NCBI RefSeq assembly: GCF_963678635.1
Contig: NC_087062.1
Span: 33,827,651-33,891,650 of the forward strand
From: Symsagittifera roscoffensis
Taxonomy: Eukaryota; Xenacoelomorpha; Acoela; Convolutidae
Reading direction: 5' to 3'
Length of the DNA stretch: 64,000 bases
Below, piece by piece: positions 1 through 11,600 of the stretch (position 1 is the stretch's first letter; each line of letters starts with the position of its first letter). A program made the translations under genes and the position numbers. The notes under the pieces are model-generated. The model was not told where the DNA came from. It made no database searches and saw only the letters and a list, made by a program, of their open reading frames with translations.

Positions 1-490
1 TTATTGAGTTTTCTTCATTTTCGGTGCTACTATAGTCAATCCAGTTTGCATTTGGAAAATTTACATCTCCGCAAATAAGTGTTGCAGTTGATTGATTTGA
101 TTTCTCGATTTCAATCAAAACTTGTGCGAAATCGCCTAGACAATAGCGATATTTGCTGCTCGAAGGTGGATTGTAAAAACAGCAGACAATAATTCGCTTA
201 TCGTTTATTTGGATGCTGCAAGTTAAACAACATTCAGGTTGCTTATTTGGCAATAATTTAGATGAAAATGTTTGTTTCACTGCCATTAGTACTCCACCGT
301 GCAAATTTTGATCTTTGGCTGTTTGTCGTTCTGATCTGTAAATACTGTATTTATTTAGCAATAATTCAGATGATGCAATGTTTTCATTTAACCAAGTCTC
401 GCAGAGACATATTATGTCATAGTTTGATGTTGCTATAGCATTTGCAAACTTCATTCGTCGTTCGAGATTTATGAGACTTCTTACATTCAT
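1..490 (-). CDS. Non-LTR retrotransposon ORF2, N-terminal endonuclease (partial, runs off window)
   Basis: An open frame on the minus strand starts at an ATG at 490-488 and stays open to the window edge, about 163 codons. It reads as the apurinic-like endonuclease (EEP) that begins ORF2 of non-LTR retrotransposons. The start MNVRSL, the metal-binding acid in ICLCETW, the CCFYNPPSS block and the catalytic ICGDVNFPN block occur in the right order and spacing. In the family this enzyme nicks target DNA to prime reverse transcription. The reverse transcriptase would lie to the left of the window. No stop interrupts this part although ORF1 just upstream is broken, so the element is young or only lightly decayed. 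The clade is probably CR1/Jockey-like, inferred from the PHD-like finger in ORF1. Confidence 0.85.
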   Translation of the reverse strand, partial: MNVRSLINLERRMKFANAIATSNYDIICLCETWLNENIASSELLLNKYSIYRSERQTAKDQNLHGGVLMAVKQTFSSKLLPNKQPECCLTCSIQINDKRIIVCCFYNPPSSSKYRYCLGDFAQVLIEIEKSNQSTATLICGDVNFPNANWIDYSSTENEENSI

Positions 491-554
491 TTGCAGGATG
501 TTGAGAAAGCCCAGTCAAGGATCATCTGCTTGTTCGGCTTCTATCGTCTCTTTT

Positions 555-1386
555 TTCCCATCATTGAACAGCTCGAAACTCCTGATTTTGATTTTCTCCT
601 TTGGAACTCTTTCGTCTTTTTAGGCATAGGTTTTCCTTCCTCGCATCTTCTTTCGATATTGCTGGCAGAAGGTAAATTTCCTCATCTCGCAGTTCATCTC
701 TTTTTTTTGAAGCTCTTTGCCAGCACCAATCGTGCTTCATGTTCCGTTGACAGAGTTATTAATAAAGTTCTTGACTTGATGCGCTCTTTGCTGAAATTCC
801 CTAGCCTTTTTATTTCTTCTATTTGTGGTTTAACTCCTAACTTGTTTAGTACCTCATTTACTTTTTCGGTCGTGGGGACAAAATTTTTGCCTTTTGATTT
901 CTCGGGATCTTCTCTGATCCCCTGTATACGGAAGCTTTTATTGATATTATGATGTATTTCATGTTTTACTTCTTTTCCAGCTCCTGGTTGAGCTTTCATA
1001 TCTTTAACAGGTTTCACACTGAGTACATCTGCATAGCTTTTTTCCACTTATTCGCATGTGGTTTTTGTAGCGTTTTCGACTTTTTCATCAACCAATGCCG
1101 TCAGCCTTTTCTCAATATTTTCAAGACGTGCTTGTATTTCCTCACTCTCCTTTTCAATTTTCTCGTTTATTTGCATCATGGTCCTACACTTTATGAAGTT
1201 ATCTCTTTCGTTATTTTTGACACATGTGTCGCATAGAAGCCTTGCGTTTAAACCCAAGTCTTTTATGCCATTGATGGCGGTGTTAGTAAGACCAGTGCAG
1301 GTGCCCTCAAGATGCATTTGAGCATTGCAAGATACACAACTGAAGCATCTGTCCCTGGCATTTATGGTTTTTTGCACGTTTTGCAA
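555..1386 (-). pseudogene. Retrotransposon ORF1, PHD-like zinc finger and coiled coil, interrupted
   Basis: The frame starts near 1386 with a Cys/His finger of PHD type (CFSC, CNAQMH, C, CDTC pattern), followed by a heptad-rich Glu/Lys segment (about 1090-1190). A basic RNA-binding-like domain follows (about 700-1045, containing IQGIRED and ELKRLG-like blocks). This is the usual plan of ORF1 proteins of CR1/Jockey-type LINEs, which coat the RNA. Two lesions are visible: an in-frame TAA at 1050-1048 between the coiled coil and the RNA-binding part, and a homopolymer A run near 690-700 after which coding sense continues in another frame. It abuts the intact endonuclease frame at 490, as expected for adjacent ORF1 and ORF2. 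Functional ORF1 from this copy is unlikely. Confidence 0.75.
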
Positions 1387-1604
1387 TTTTTAGTAATATT
1401 GGTGGACACGGAAAGAAGAAGAAAATGAGATAGAGATACTTTATTTACAATTTGATCCAGTCCTGGACAATTGAGCCGAGTCCCATCACGAATTGAAATT
1501 TAAACTCACAATTTATTTCTGTTCTCGTTTCCTTCGTGCTTCTCGTTGTTTTTTGACGGTTTTTTTCTTCTTTAAGATATCACTGAAGTTGCTTTCCGTT
1601 GATA

Positions 1605-2213
1605 TCACTCGTTGTTGTTTCTTATTATAGCTAAAGTTTTGATTTCAAGTGCGGTTTCTTGATGCAGTTCTCTGTATCCTTCAAGTAGATCTTTGTCCTG
1701 TTGTTTAGAATTCGAAATTATGTCTGTTGTAACTTGAACAACTGGTATCGGAAGTTTCTTTAGATCTTCAAGAATATAGGGTGAACCGTCTCTCTGACAA
1801 TAGACAATGCCTTCAATTCGAGGATGCAAATTGATTAGGGGTTTGATTTCTGATACTAGTTGATTGGCAGTAAGGGGAGTCCTTGGATTGAATGGATGTT
1901 CTGAAATCGAAATGTTTATTACGTCGTGCCAGATAATTACAGACTCGTTTCTATTAATTTCGTCTCGCAAGATGTTTTGTACGATTTTATTCGCTTTCGA
2001 TTTGGGATGAAACGTTACTCCCTTGTAATGGATGACGTCTTCTTGTAGTTCCTCGTTTCCTCCTACTGATGCCCCCCAATCTTCGAGTGCCAGATGTAAT
2101 AAGCTCGCTCCAATAATCACAACGATGAATAAGGGGTCACCACGGCTACCACGCAAATCATTTAACCTGAAACTGTTTAATAATTGAGTAAACCTGGGCC
2201 AATCCAGAGACAT
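1605..2213 (-). CDS. Unidentified 202-codon ORF, possibly element-encoded with an SGNH-like block
   Basis: An ATG-started frame of 202 codons. I do not recognise a family with confidence. A hydrophobic strand followed by IIGASLLH near residues 30-40 resembles block I of SGNH/GDSL esterase-like domains (Gly-x-Ser). A second strand, VIIWHDVINISI, could be the later hydrophobic block. Such domains occur in ORF1 proteins of some LINEs. After the stop, another frame continues coding-like with a strongly basic tail (Lys/Arg-rich, about 1500-1600), suggesting a frameshift near 1615. A minus-strand AATAAA lies near 1448. It lies between a LINE 5' region and the first FHAD1-like exon in this window, on the opposite strand, so it is most likely mobile-element DNA inside an intron. 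Confidence 0.35.
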   Translation of the reverse strand: MSLDWPRFTQLLNSFRLNDLRGSRGDPLFIVVIIGASLLHLALEDWGASVGGNEELQEDVIHYKGVTFHPKSKANKIVQNILRDEINRNESVIIWHDVINISISEHPFNPRTPLTANQLVSEIKPLINLHPRIEGIVYCQRDGSPYILEDLKKLPIPVVQVTTDIISNSKQQDKDLLEGYRELHQETALEIKTLAIIRNNNE

Positions 2214-2427
2214 ATTCCACGTGCTCTTTTCTTTCGTTTCCGTCTTTTCTTGATGAAAGTATTCTTTAATTCTTCTAAAATTTTTTGAGATTAAAGCCAG
2301 TAACTTAGAAAGCTGATAGTATTACACTGATACAACCGTTATGTTCTGTTACTGTTGTTCTTTGTTTTGTTTTACCATGAGCACCCCACGAAAACTCAGT
2401 TTTTAATTTAAATTAATTAATGTTCAG

Positions 2428-2698
2428 ACTGAAGTCTCTTTACCCATCATCCCCAACCTCCCGGTCTCAATGCCCCAACCTCAGATGACATTCACGCATG
2501 ACATGGCACTCAAAGACAGGTGGGCAGTACAGACCCAGAGCGGAGCCTGGACTCAAATAGCACCCATACCTCCTCCCAAGCCACCTATGTACAGTATGAG
2601 GGGGAGGCCCTCCAGTGCTAGTTCGGTGTCGCGGCTGGTTCGACAGCCTGCAATTATACCTCAGCATCCACCCCCTAGGACACAAAACACATCTCAAG
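2428..2698 (+). CDS. FHAD1: FHAD1-like exon: Pro/Ser-rich linker
   Basis: First exon of this gene in the window. It has a clean acceptor (TGTTCAG before 2428) and a donor after 2698, frame 0 in and phase 1 out. It encodes about 90 residues rich in Pro, Ser and Arg (PPPKPP, RGRPSSASSVS, HPPPR), with no predicted helix. In FHAD1 such a disordered segment links the FHA domain to the coiled coil. The next exon joins in matching phase through a Gly codon. No earlier exon is visible from 1 to 2427, which holds retrotransposon sequence on the other strand. Confidence 0.75.
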
Positions 2699-5600
2699 GT
2701 AGACTACTGCAGTTGATAATGAAGAGAAAAAATGAGAAAAAAAAATATTGTTTTTTTTTTTGAAAAAACGTTCTGCGATTTTCTAGAGAAGCAGGAGTCA
2801 ATTAAAACTGAGCTCCAATTATTAAATAGAAAAAACTTCAAAAATTTGTGAATGAGGCAGTGGATCAATTTGGAAAATCAGACTGCTAATCAGTTGACAT
2901 TCAATCTGAAAAGCCAAAATAATCGACCAGAGTTTTTCAGATCGGAGTTTTTCGCTAGACAGCGAGTGAACTTTTTATGGAATCCGAATTACGGCCAAAA
3001 GGATTTTACTGGGATTTCTCACTCGATGACCTGAAAGTTTTTTTGGTGTTTCGTATTTTGGGTAAAAAACTTTGGTTAGAACGATAACTTCAACCAGCCA
3101 TGACCAAAATCATAGCACAAACGTTTTTTTTTTAAATTAAGTTTCTCGGTTCTCCATTTTTACCATTTATTAAATTCGACTGAACTATCAGCTTCCGTGC
3201 AGTAGAACGACTAATCAATTTTTCTAGCTAGAGATATATGAACTGCCAGAACAAAATCAAACCAGGAACCTTGAAAGTTTGATCAAAATAGTGTTTTCAA
3301 TTTTTAGTTGAATACATAAATTCTTTCGGTAATAAATAACATTAAGAGTACCAGAGTATCAGTTTGACATTCTTCAGGTTCCAATATTCGCAACCAGTAC
3401 CAGTTCACAGCTACCAGCAACTCCTCTGGGCATGGCCAGGTATCCCCGGAGGTCGTGGAGTCCATCGCCAGACAGCTCAACTCCAGGTCCAACAGCAGAC
3501 ACGACAGTGGCAGTCTCAACGAGACATTCAACGTCGACACTAGTGGAACCAATTTACATGTAAAAATTACACTGAGGCCAAGCGAAGCTTTGCACCACTT
3601 GCGATACAATCGGGAAAATAATTGGAGTAGTCGAAAAACAACTAGATGTATTAAATTGAATATAGCTAGTTTTTTAAAAAAACATGACCAGACAAAAGAA
3701 AGTAAAATTAGCTTCGGAAAAAAATTAAGCGGTAAAAAAGCCGAAAGTACTTGAGCAGAAACCGTTTCAGCCGAAGAAATTCAAAAAGTAGAACATTTTT
3801 TATTACTTTTTATGTTCGAGTCCCCCTCCCCCTCAAAACACCCTCACACGCACACGAAGAATTTCTTCGGTCATCAAACGACGCTAAATCTACTATGTCG
3901 ATAAAATATAGGCCGAAATCATTTGGCAAAATAAAGTTTTCAAGCGAAAACAAACAAAAAACAGAAAATTTACGAAGTCGAGATTAGTAAAATTTCAAAA
4001 CGCAGAAGTTAGTCAAAACACTAAAAGCAATTACCAGGTAAATTGCGTACTCCTAAAAAAATTCTACGTGGCAACTAAGGCGACAAAACATAAAACTCGA
4101 AAAGGCCCGGTTACGGTTCAAGTAGCACAGAATGTTTCCAACATAGTCTTAAAAAACAAAAACTTTTTATTTTCAAATTAGTGTCGTTTTTTCTGCGTGG
4201 TGTGACACAAAGATGTAACAAGAATTTACGAATTGGCATATCATATTTGACAGTCAAGTTTAACTGGAAAACAGTTTTTGAAAATCAAAAATTTTTTCAA
4301 TTTTTTTTGCAGAAATTTTTTGAGTTTGAAGTTATTGATTCTCAAAATGGCGTTAATAAAACTTCAAAAACTAATTATACTCGAGTAAAACTAAACTTAG
4401 GCACAAATAAGTTATTTTAAACGGAATAAATTACGCATAAATAAGCATGCTTGCTCGCTTTACTCGCTGGAAATGAGACGAAAAATCAAAAATTTCAAAC
4501 CTGTTTTTCTTGAAACTGGAAATGTTTTGGAAATTTGTTAATGACATTCAAATCAACACTCAACGGGTTTTAATATGATTTATCACTCGACCCATTTCAT
4601 TGATTATTTTTGGTTCTTGATTTTGCGTGGAGAAAAAAAATAAAACATCCGAGTACAAAGTTCTTCCATACTTCTCAAATGGTCGTAGTAATAAGCCGTA
4701 CTTTTTTGTTGAAACGGAATAGTTCCCGTTTGAAAAAAAAACAGGTTTTGTCAGATCTGAACCCGGAACCTTTTTGGTCATAGGCGTGTTCGTTACCTCC
4801 AGACCAAGTATGCAGGAGGCGCAAAGAAATATTAACTCATTAATAACGGAACCTAAATTTTTCATATCTAATTTTGACTATTTTGTGAACTAAGTTTTTG
4901 CGGGAAAAAAGTCTAGTACCAGGTTGCAATACACTTGCTATCGCAATTTTAAATAATATTGGTGATAGAGATTGTGTGGTTATGATAACGAATGGAAGCT
5001 ATATCAAGGATGAAGATTTGAAATTTTTTTGAGCAAATCATCCCTTGTCTCAAAAATCTTCTAAGCAATTTGGACAAGTGATCTCTTCGTGAAAAATATA
5101 ACCACCAAGTTTAATTGACAAGGAATTGAAAGTGAAGTTAATACTCAAACTTTTGAGTTAAAATTTTAAGCTTTTATCTTCTTTTTATCTCCTATAAGGA
5201 ACTTTTTTGTTCCGACTACCGAAAGTTCGGGTGTCTTTTTATTTATTTTTCTTTTTGTTTTTCTCGCAAAATCAGGTGCCACAAATACTCATCGGAATGA
5301 GTCGAGTTATAAATCATACTAAAATTCTTTCAGTCGTGATTCTGACAAAATTTTAAAATATTGAACAATTTTTCTCGGTGACGAGAAAAAACCAGTCTAA
5401 GTTTTTTATATTTTTGTTCTAATAAGACGAGCGTGAAGGCATATAAAAACTTATTTATGCTTATTTTAAGCCATGAAACGTTTGTTTCACCCGAGTAAAC
5501 TTGTTTTTGGTGTTTTTCAGCGTCATTTTGGGAGTCAAAAGTTTCAAAAGTTAGAAAATTTTGTGCAAAAAGTTTTGAAAATTTTCAAAAATATTTGCGA

Positions 5601-8600
5601 TATATTTTTTTCGTTTTTCTACGAAAACTATTTTTTGGCTTATTTTACTAAGACTGCCAAACATGCCTAATTTTTTTGTTCAGATATTTAAATCGCGCCA
5701 CGCAGAAAAAACGGCACTAATTTGAAAAACGTTCTTTTTGTGTTTTTTAAGACAATGGTCGGAACATTGTGCTACTTGCACAGTACCCGGCTATCCTTGT
5801 TGTTCCGACTTTCGATACGAAAGTAACGGAATATTTGTGCTCGGGGTGGGTTTTTTTTTTCTTCAGACAAATTTCGACTTTTTAACTAGCCAGTTTTGAC
5901 GGAATTTTTTAATATCATTTGAAAGGTATTGTTGTCCTGAGCTAAAATTTGAAAAGATATTTCACCTGTGATTATTTTTTGTAAAGTTACGGGGGTTTAA
6001 AGATTGCCATTTTGGCCAATTTGGGACAATTAACGCGCGATATATTTCGCGCTATTAACGCGTAAGCGGAGAGTTAATCCGTCTAAGAAATCGTTCCAAA
6101 TTGGTTAAAAGAAGCTTATTTGCCATAATTGGTTTGTTACAAGGAGCGAAATCTATACTTTTGTACTTTATATGGCGTGTGGGGGGATGATTCTCATAAA
6201 AAATTTCAAATTTTAGAAATTTTTTTTTTCATTTTTTTTTATTTCAATGAAACTTTTAATGTTATTACGGCTCCATAAACCTTAAAAGGCAGTCGGAACA
6301 TTCAGGGCTTCGCTCTGATACGAGCAGTCTTGTTAGCATTTGCAACTTGTTTTCGAGATCATTAAACGAACAAATTAATTAAGTGTTTTCTAGCATAAAA
6401 TTGACGGAATTCGTTGATAACAATTGATCTAAATTAATTTGAAGAAAAACTGCGTTCTTTTCCTAAAGATAAGATTCATTCTTCGAGTGATGCAATTTTG
6501 ACCGAGACAGTCGATGTGAGATTTTCATGTTCGAAGTTCATTGAAACCCAAAAACTAGCTACGTTTGACTGAAGTGGTTGAAAAAAGCCCATTTGAGCAA
6601 TCTCCTCACTAAAAACAAATGACAATATCAAGCAGTAAGACCTGCGAGCATTATGTTCAAATCTGATTGGCTGAAAAAGATTACTTTTTATCTTCCCCCT
6701 AGATTGATTTGAGAAGATATATAGTTCACTTGATCCTGAAAAATTGTTGTTTTTGTTCACGACAATCGAAAGTTTGTTATACCCGGTTATTTTGTTTCAG
6801 ACTCAGTCAGCGGAGCTGGAGAATGAGAACCGTATCCTGGCGGAGCAGCTGCAGATGTTGCGGGATGATCTGAGTCAGAAGGAGGGACGCATTGCCTCCC
6901 TACACGCGGCCACTGATTCAGCCTCCGACATGATAAAGGAGCGAGAGAGACAGATGGTCGAATTGAAGCAGAAGGTATAGCTAATAGTCGTCAGGAAATA
7001 GATTTTATGCAAAGGTTGGATCTACTTAACAATTACCCCCATCAAGGAAGGGAAGTAATTGTTTAGTAGATTCAGTTTTTTTGACCAATCAGAATGCAGC
7101 AAAATTCGAATTTTAAATAGAATGCTCCAGTGGCTAATATACTGCTTTTATTTATAGGGGTGGCAATATTTTTGATTATGCCATTTCCCAGAAAGTTCGT
7201 AACGAACTCAGAGACAGTTTGATAGGGATAGAGTACTGTCATTTTTCCGTTTTTCATTGCTGATGGAAGTTTTCAAGCATGATATTTTTGCCGAATCAAG
7301 TGTCTTCACCTTCTTCGAGTGACTAAATATGAGAAACATAGGTTGTGTGGAGAGGGCGTTGGATCCTATTAAGGCTCTTTCATCCACCGTAAGATGAATT
7401 GTAGACAATAAGCCTGGCGAAGTTCAGAAAAAAGTGTGGATCTATAAAAGTAAACATTTGGACGACTCCATGTAAAACTTCTAATTGTTTAAGTTGGATG
7501 CAACACAGCGGCTCTACGACGAATTGCGCGCAGAGAAAACGGAAGAGGTCGCCGGTCTGCGAGATCACATAATGTCAGCCGAACGAGAATCACAAGACGC
7601 TAAGGAAAAACTATCGACTGCTGAGACCGAAAACGATCTTCTCAAAGAGGAACTGGAATCGCTAAGAAAAGAAGCCGAGAAGTCAAATGAATTTGACGCT
7701 GAAAAAGAACGAATAACGGCGTTGCATGATCAAGTCGTCAACGACTTGAATGCAAAATATAATGATTTAAAACAGGTCAGACCCCCCTAGATTTGTTCAT
7801 TGCAACCTTTTGCTCATACCGTAAGAGTTATTAAAAGAAGATAGCTTTTGCTTTGATTTAATTTTAAAAATTTTAAGTGCGTTTTCTAAAATAAAACATC
7901 ATACCATCTGGAAATTAAGTTTTTAAATCAATATATTAAATCAATATATCGTTTTTTAAATCAATATATTATGCCATTATTTTTCAAGCCAAACGATTGC
8001 TTCAAAATTATTACTTTTTTTATCAACGGTATTTCTTTCTACGATTTCATAGGTTCTTAGTTCTTTATTTAGTTGATAAGTATCTTTTTTAGTTCGTGGA
8101 CAAATTGAAGTCTCATTGCGTCTTGGGAGAGGAAGAAGCGGAACAGGAGTCCTTTGATGGAATCCTAGCCTATGTCGACAGTCTCAAGTCAAGCAATGAT
8201 GAGAAAGAGACGGCACTTAACAACGAAGTGAACAAGCTACAGATCCTAGAAAACGGTTCGAACAAGAACTTCGCCTGCTCGAAGCTCGTGCAGATTTGAT
8301 TTTTCGTGCAGATTTGATTTCTATGCGCTAAATTTAATCAAACCTATAGACTCATATACATAGTTGTTCCGACTATTTTCGAAGAAAATGACGGAGTATT
8401 TGTACTCGGGGTGGTTTTTTCTCCTGACAAATTTCGAATTTTTAGCCAGCCTTTTAGTGGAAATTTTTATAGCATCTGGGAATTATTGGTGTCTTGAGCT
8501 CAAATTATTTTTTTTCATCTGTGACCATTTTTTGTAAATTTATGGGGGATTAAAGATCGCCAATTTGGGACAGTTAACGCGCATTATATTCCGCGCTTTT

Positions 8601-11600
8601 AAGGGTTAAGCGGAGATTTAATCCGTTTTAGAACTCGTTCCAATTTGGTTGAAGAGCTATTTGTCATAATTGATATATTACTAGAAGCAAAATCTACCAC
8701 GTCGTGTTTTAAATGGCGTGTGGCGGAAAATTTTCAAAAAAAATCTCGAAATTTTCAAATTTTTTGTTTAATTAATTTTTGAAAAATTTATGATTTTTTA
8801 AAGCGAACACTACACCACAGACTTTAAAAGACAGTCAGACCAGACCATTCAGGGTTTCGCTCTGTTATGAGCAGTTTTGTTGTTCCGAGACTCCATTCTG
8901 TTAAAAATTCTAAGTCAAAAATCGAAAAGTGTTGAAATAAAAAAACCGGCTAACAATATATATTCCGTTTTCTTCGAAAGTCTGAGCAATTGCTGAACAT
9001 TTGTGCTCGGGTTGGTTTTTTTCTCTAGACAAATCTCGGCTTTTTTGACAAAAATTGTTTTAATATCTGCGAAAAAGAATTGTTGCCCGGAGCTCAAGTT
9101 TAAAAAGGTATTTCACTTGTGATAATTTTTCGTAAAGTATGGGGGTTTACATATTGCAAGTTTGGCCAATTTGAGATAAGTAACGCGCGATATATTTCGC
9201 GCTGTTAACGCGTTAGCGGAGCTTTAATCCGTCTTAGAAATTGTTCTAAGTTGAATTGAGGCATGCTATTTGCTTCATTTAACACTTTGCTGTATGCAAA
9301 AGCGTTCGCTTTGTACTTTACATAGCGTGTGGGGGATGATTTTCAAAAAATCAAAAAAATTTTTGTGATTTTTTTCTAAAGTTTCATCTATTTTTGAAAA
9401 GTGAACACTGCTCCATAGACGTTAAATTGTTGTGAGAACATTCAGAGCTTCGCCCTGATGCGAGCAGCCTTGTTTCAATTTTCTAATTAATTCTATTCTA
9501 GTGCAAACTATGGTTCTTACACGAACGAATGTATGTCCTGGAGCCATTCCCTCAAACCAAGGTTCATCACCCTTATATGGTTGTTTCTGTCTTCCTGACC
9601 GGCTTGCATGCAAAATACGGCCACTGAATCTGCATTTTGAGAAATTACCCATGAGTGTTATGCATGCCTTTTTTTGTGACCGAAGCTCGGCGAGAATCGC
9701 TTTTAATCTGATTGATGCTTCTTTTATGTTTAACTATGTTCAAATTGTTTCAGAAGTGAACACAGTGCTCGAAAAAGTTAATAGCAGTTGCACTGATCTC
9801 AACTCTTTGAATTTTTTTCTGGAAACAAACGACGAAGACAGTCCAAGTGCACCAATTGCTTCTAAGATTAAAGATGTCCTTGTCAAAGTGTTGTCGGCAG
9901 TCAGCGACTCCCAGGTGTCTGTTGATACGAATGCCTCGTTGAATGACATAGTAGCTTGTTTGAATGACAACGGTTTGAATGTCGAAGAAAACGCCTCCTC
10001 AGGTACATAACTTATTAACGAGTCAATTTTTAGAAAAAATGTGAGATGTTTTCTGGTTTGTTTATTGTGAGCTGCTTTGATTTTAGATGCCATTAAATCT
10101 TGCTTAAGAGAGTTCTTTGAAAGTCATTGTCAGCTCAAATCCGATTTTGATAGCCTGAATGAACAGCATGAGATTGTATGCAAAGGTGAGTATATGAAGA
10201 ATTTAATGATGAACATTTTCTCCGGAATTTTGATGTCTTCATTTTTAAGAAAAAGAAGAAATGGCTGAAAAGTTTGAGTCGGAGATGACCATTAAAATGG
10301 AAACAATCAAAACAGGATGGATTGCAGAGAAACAAAGTGGTGAGTCAAATCGGAGATCTGAAAATTAGATATAATTCAACGCTGGTTTTGAATTAACTAC
10401 TGGATTTTGTTTTCAGAAATCGATGATTTGACAAATGCTAAAACTGATTTGGAAGCACAGGTTCAAGCTCAATCGGAGGCCTTGGAAGCATCCAGAGAAG
10501 GCGAGTTGTTAATTCAATCGCTTAAAACTAGACTAACCCTCAGAAGCTAATACTATTCCTTATACTTTTTTTCGTGATATTGTGTCATCGTTTTTAGTAC
10601 GTCTGTCATTTTCAGCGAGCTTGGTCAGAAAACTGAACTGATCATTTTATCACTTCCAAACTATTTTATTGATATCATTTTTGTTCTTGGAACATTAAGT
10701 ACTAATTTTTTCGAATGATTGCTTAAATTTTTTTTCAGAAAATGAGAATCTGTTCATATCGTGGAAAATTGAGTTCACGGAAAGTCATGCCAAGGAGATT
10801 GAGAAAATAATTGCAGAAAAAGAAGCTGAAATTCACGACTTAAAACAGACACATCTACAAGAAGTTGAGACTCTCAATGGCGAGAAATCCAAGGCGGAAG
10901 AGGACATGAATGCGAAGATTGATGAAATGAATGCTAAAATATCTGAGCTGGAGACGGTTAGTTTTTTTGAAGGCGGGAACCATTGGCGCATTCATCGAAT
11001 CCAAAAACAATAAAACCTAGACCGATTATTGCGAAATTAGTTTTTGAAAAGCGAAAATATATTCTACAGTATTAGTCATCTAAGACCCTTAAATAAAAAT
11101 TTTGAACTTTTTATATCGAAATTTTTGTTCCGCATGAGCGTAAATGGACTTCATTTTAGGCAGTCACTGAGCAGGAGAACAGTATTTCCCAGCTAACAGA
11201 GTCCCACAAGACAGTTTCAGACGAGAAAGACTCGCTGCTACTTCAAATTGAGCAACTCCAGACTGAGAAATCAACCCTAGAAGGTGCGGTGTTTTATTGT
11301 TATCAATGTAGTGTTTGGTCGAATTAGAAATATTTTAAATCGAATTAGAAATATTTTAGCAGGTCTATTGTTCCAAAAAAGGTCGAATTAGAAATATTTT
11401 AGCAGGCCTATTGTTCCAAGAAAAGGTTGGGCCCAAATAACGGAGAGCGTATATAGGGATTTTTTATTTTTCAGAAGCCCTTCAAGCAAAAGAGGCTGAA
11501 CTCGAAGCCTTGAACGAGCAACAGGGTAGAGAATCAGACGAGACTTTTAGGATGGTGAAACTGGAGTGTCAAGAACATGCCAAGACTATAGTCAAGCTGG

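Noticed and set aside
491-1321. Plus-strand ORFs opposite the LINE ORF1 (153, 95 and 87 codons)
   Set aside because: Phe/Ser-rich shadow readings of the minus-strand retrotransposon coding sequence; no family features.
9501-9753. 5' part of the 169-codon plus ORF before the FHAD1-like exon
   Set aside because: The acceptor GTTTCAG at 9747-9753 and the phase fit with exon 8093-8255 show that only 9754 onward is coding; the rest is intron read-through.
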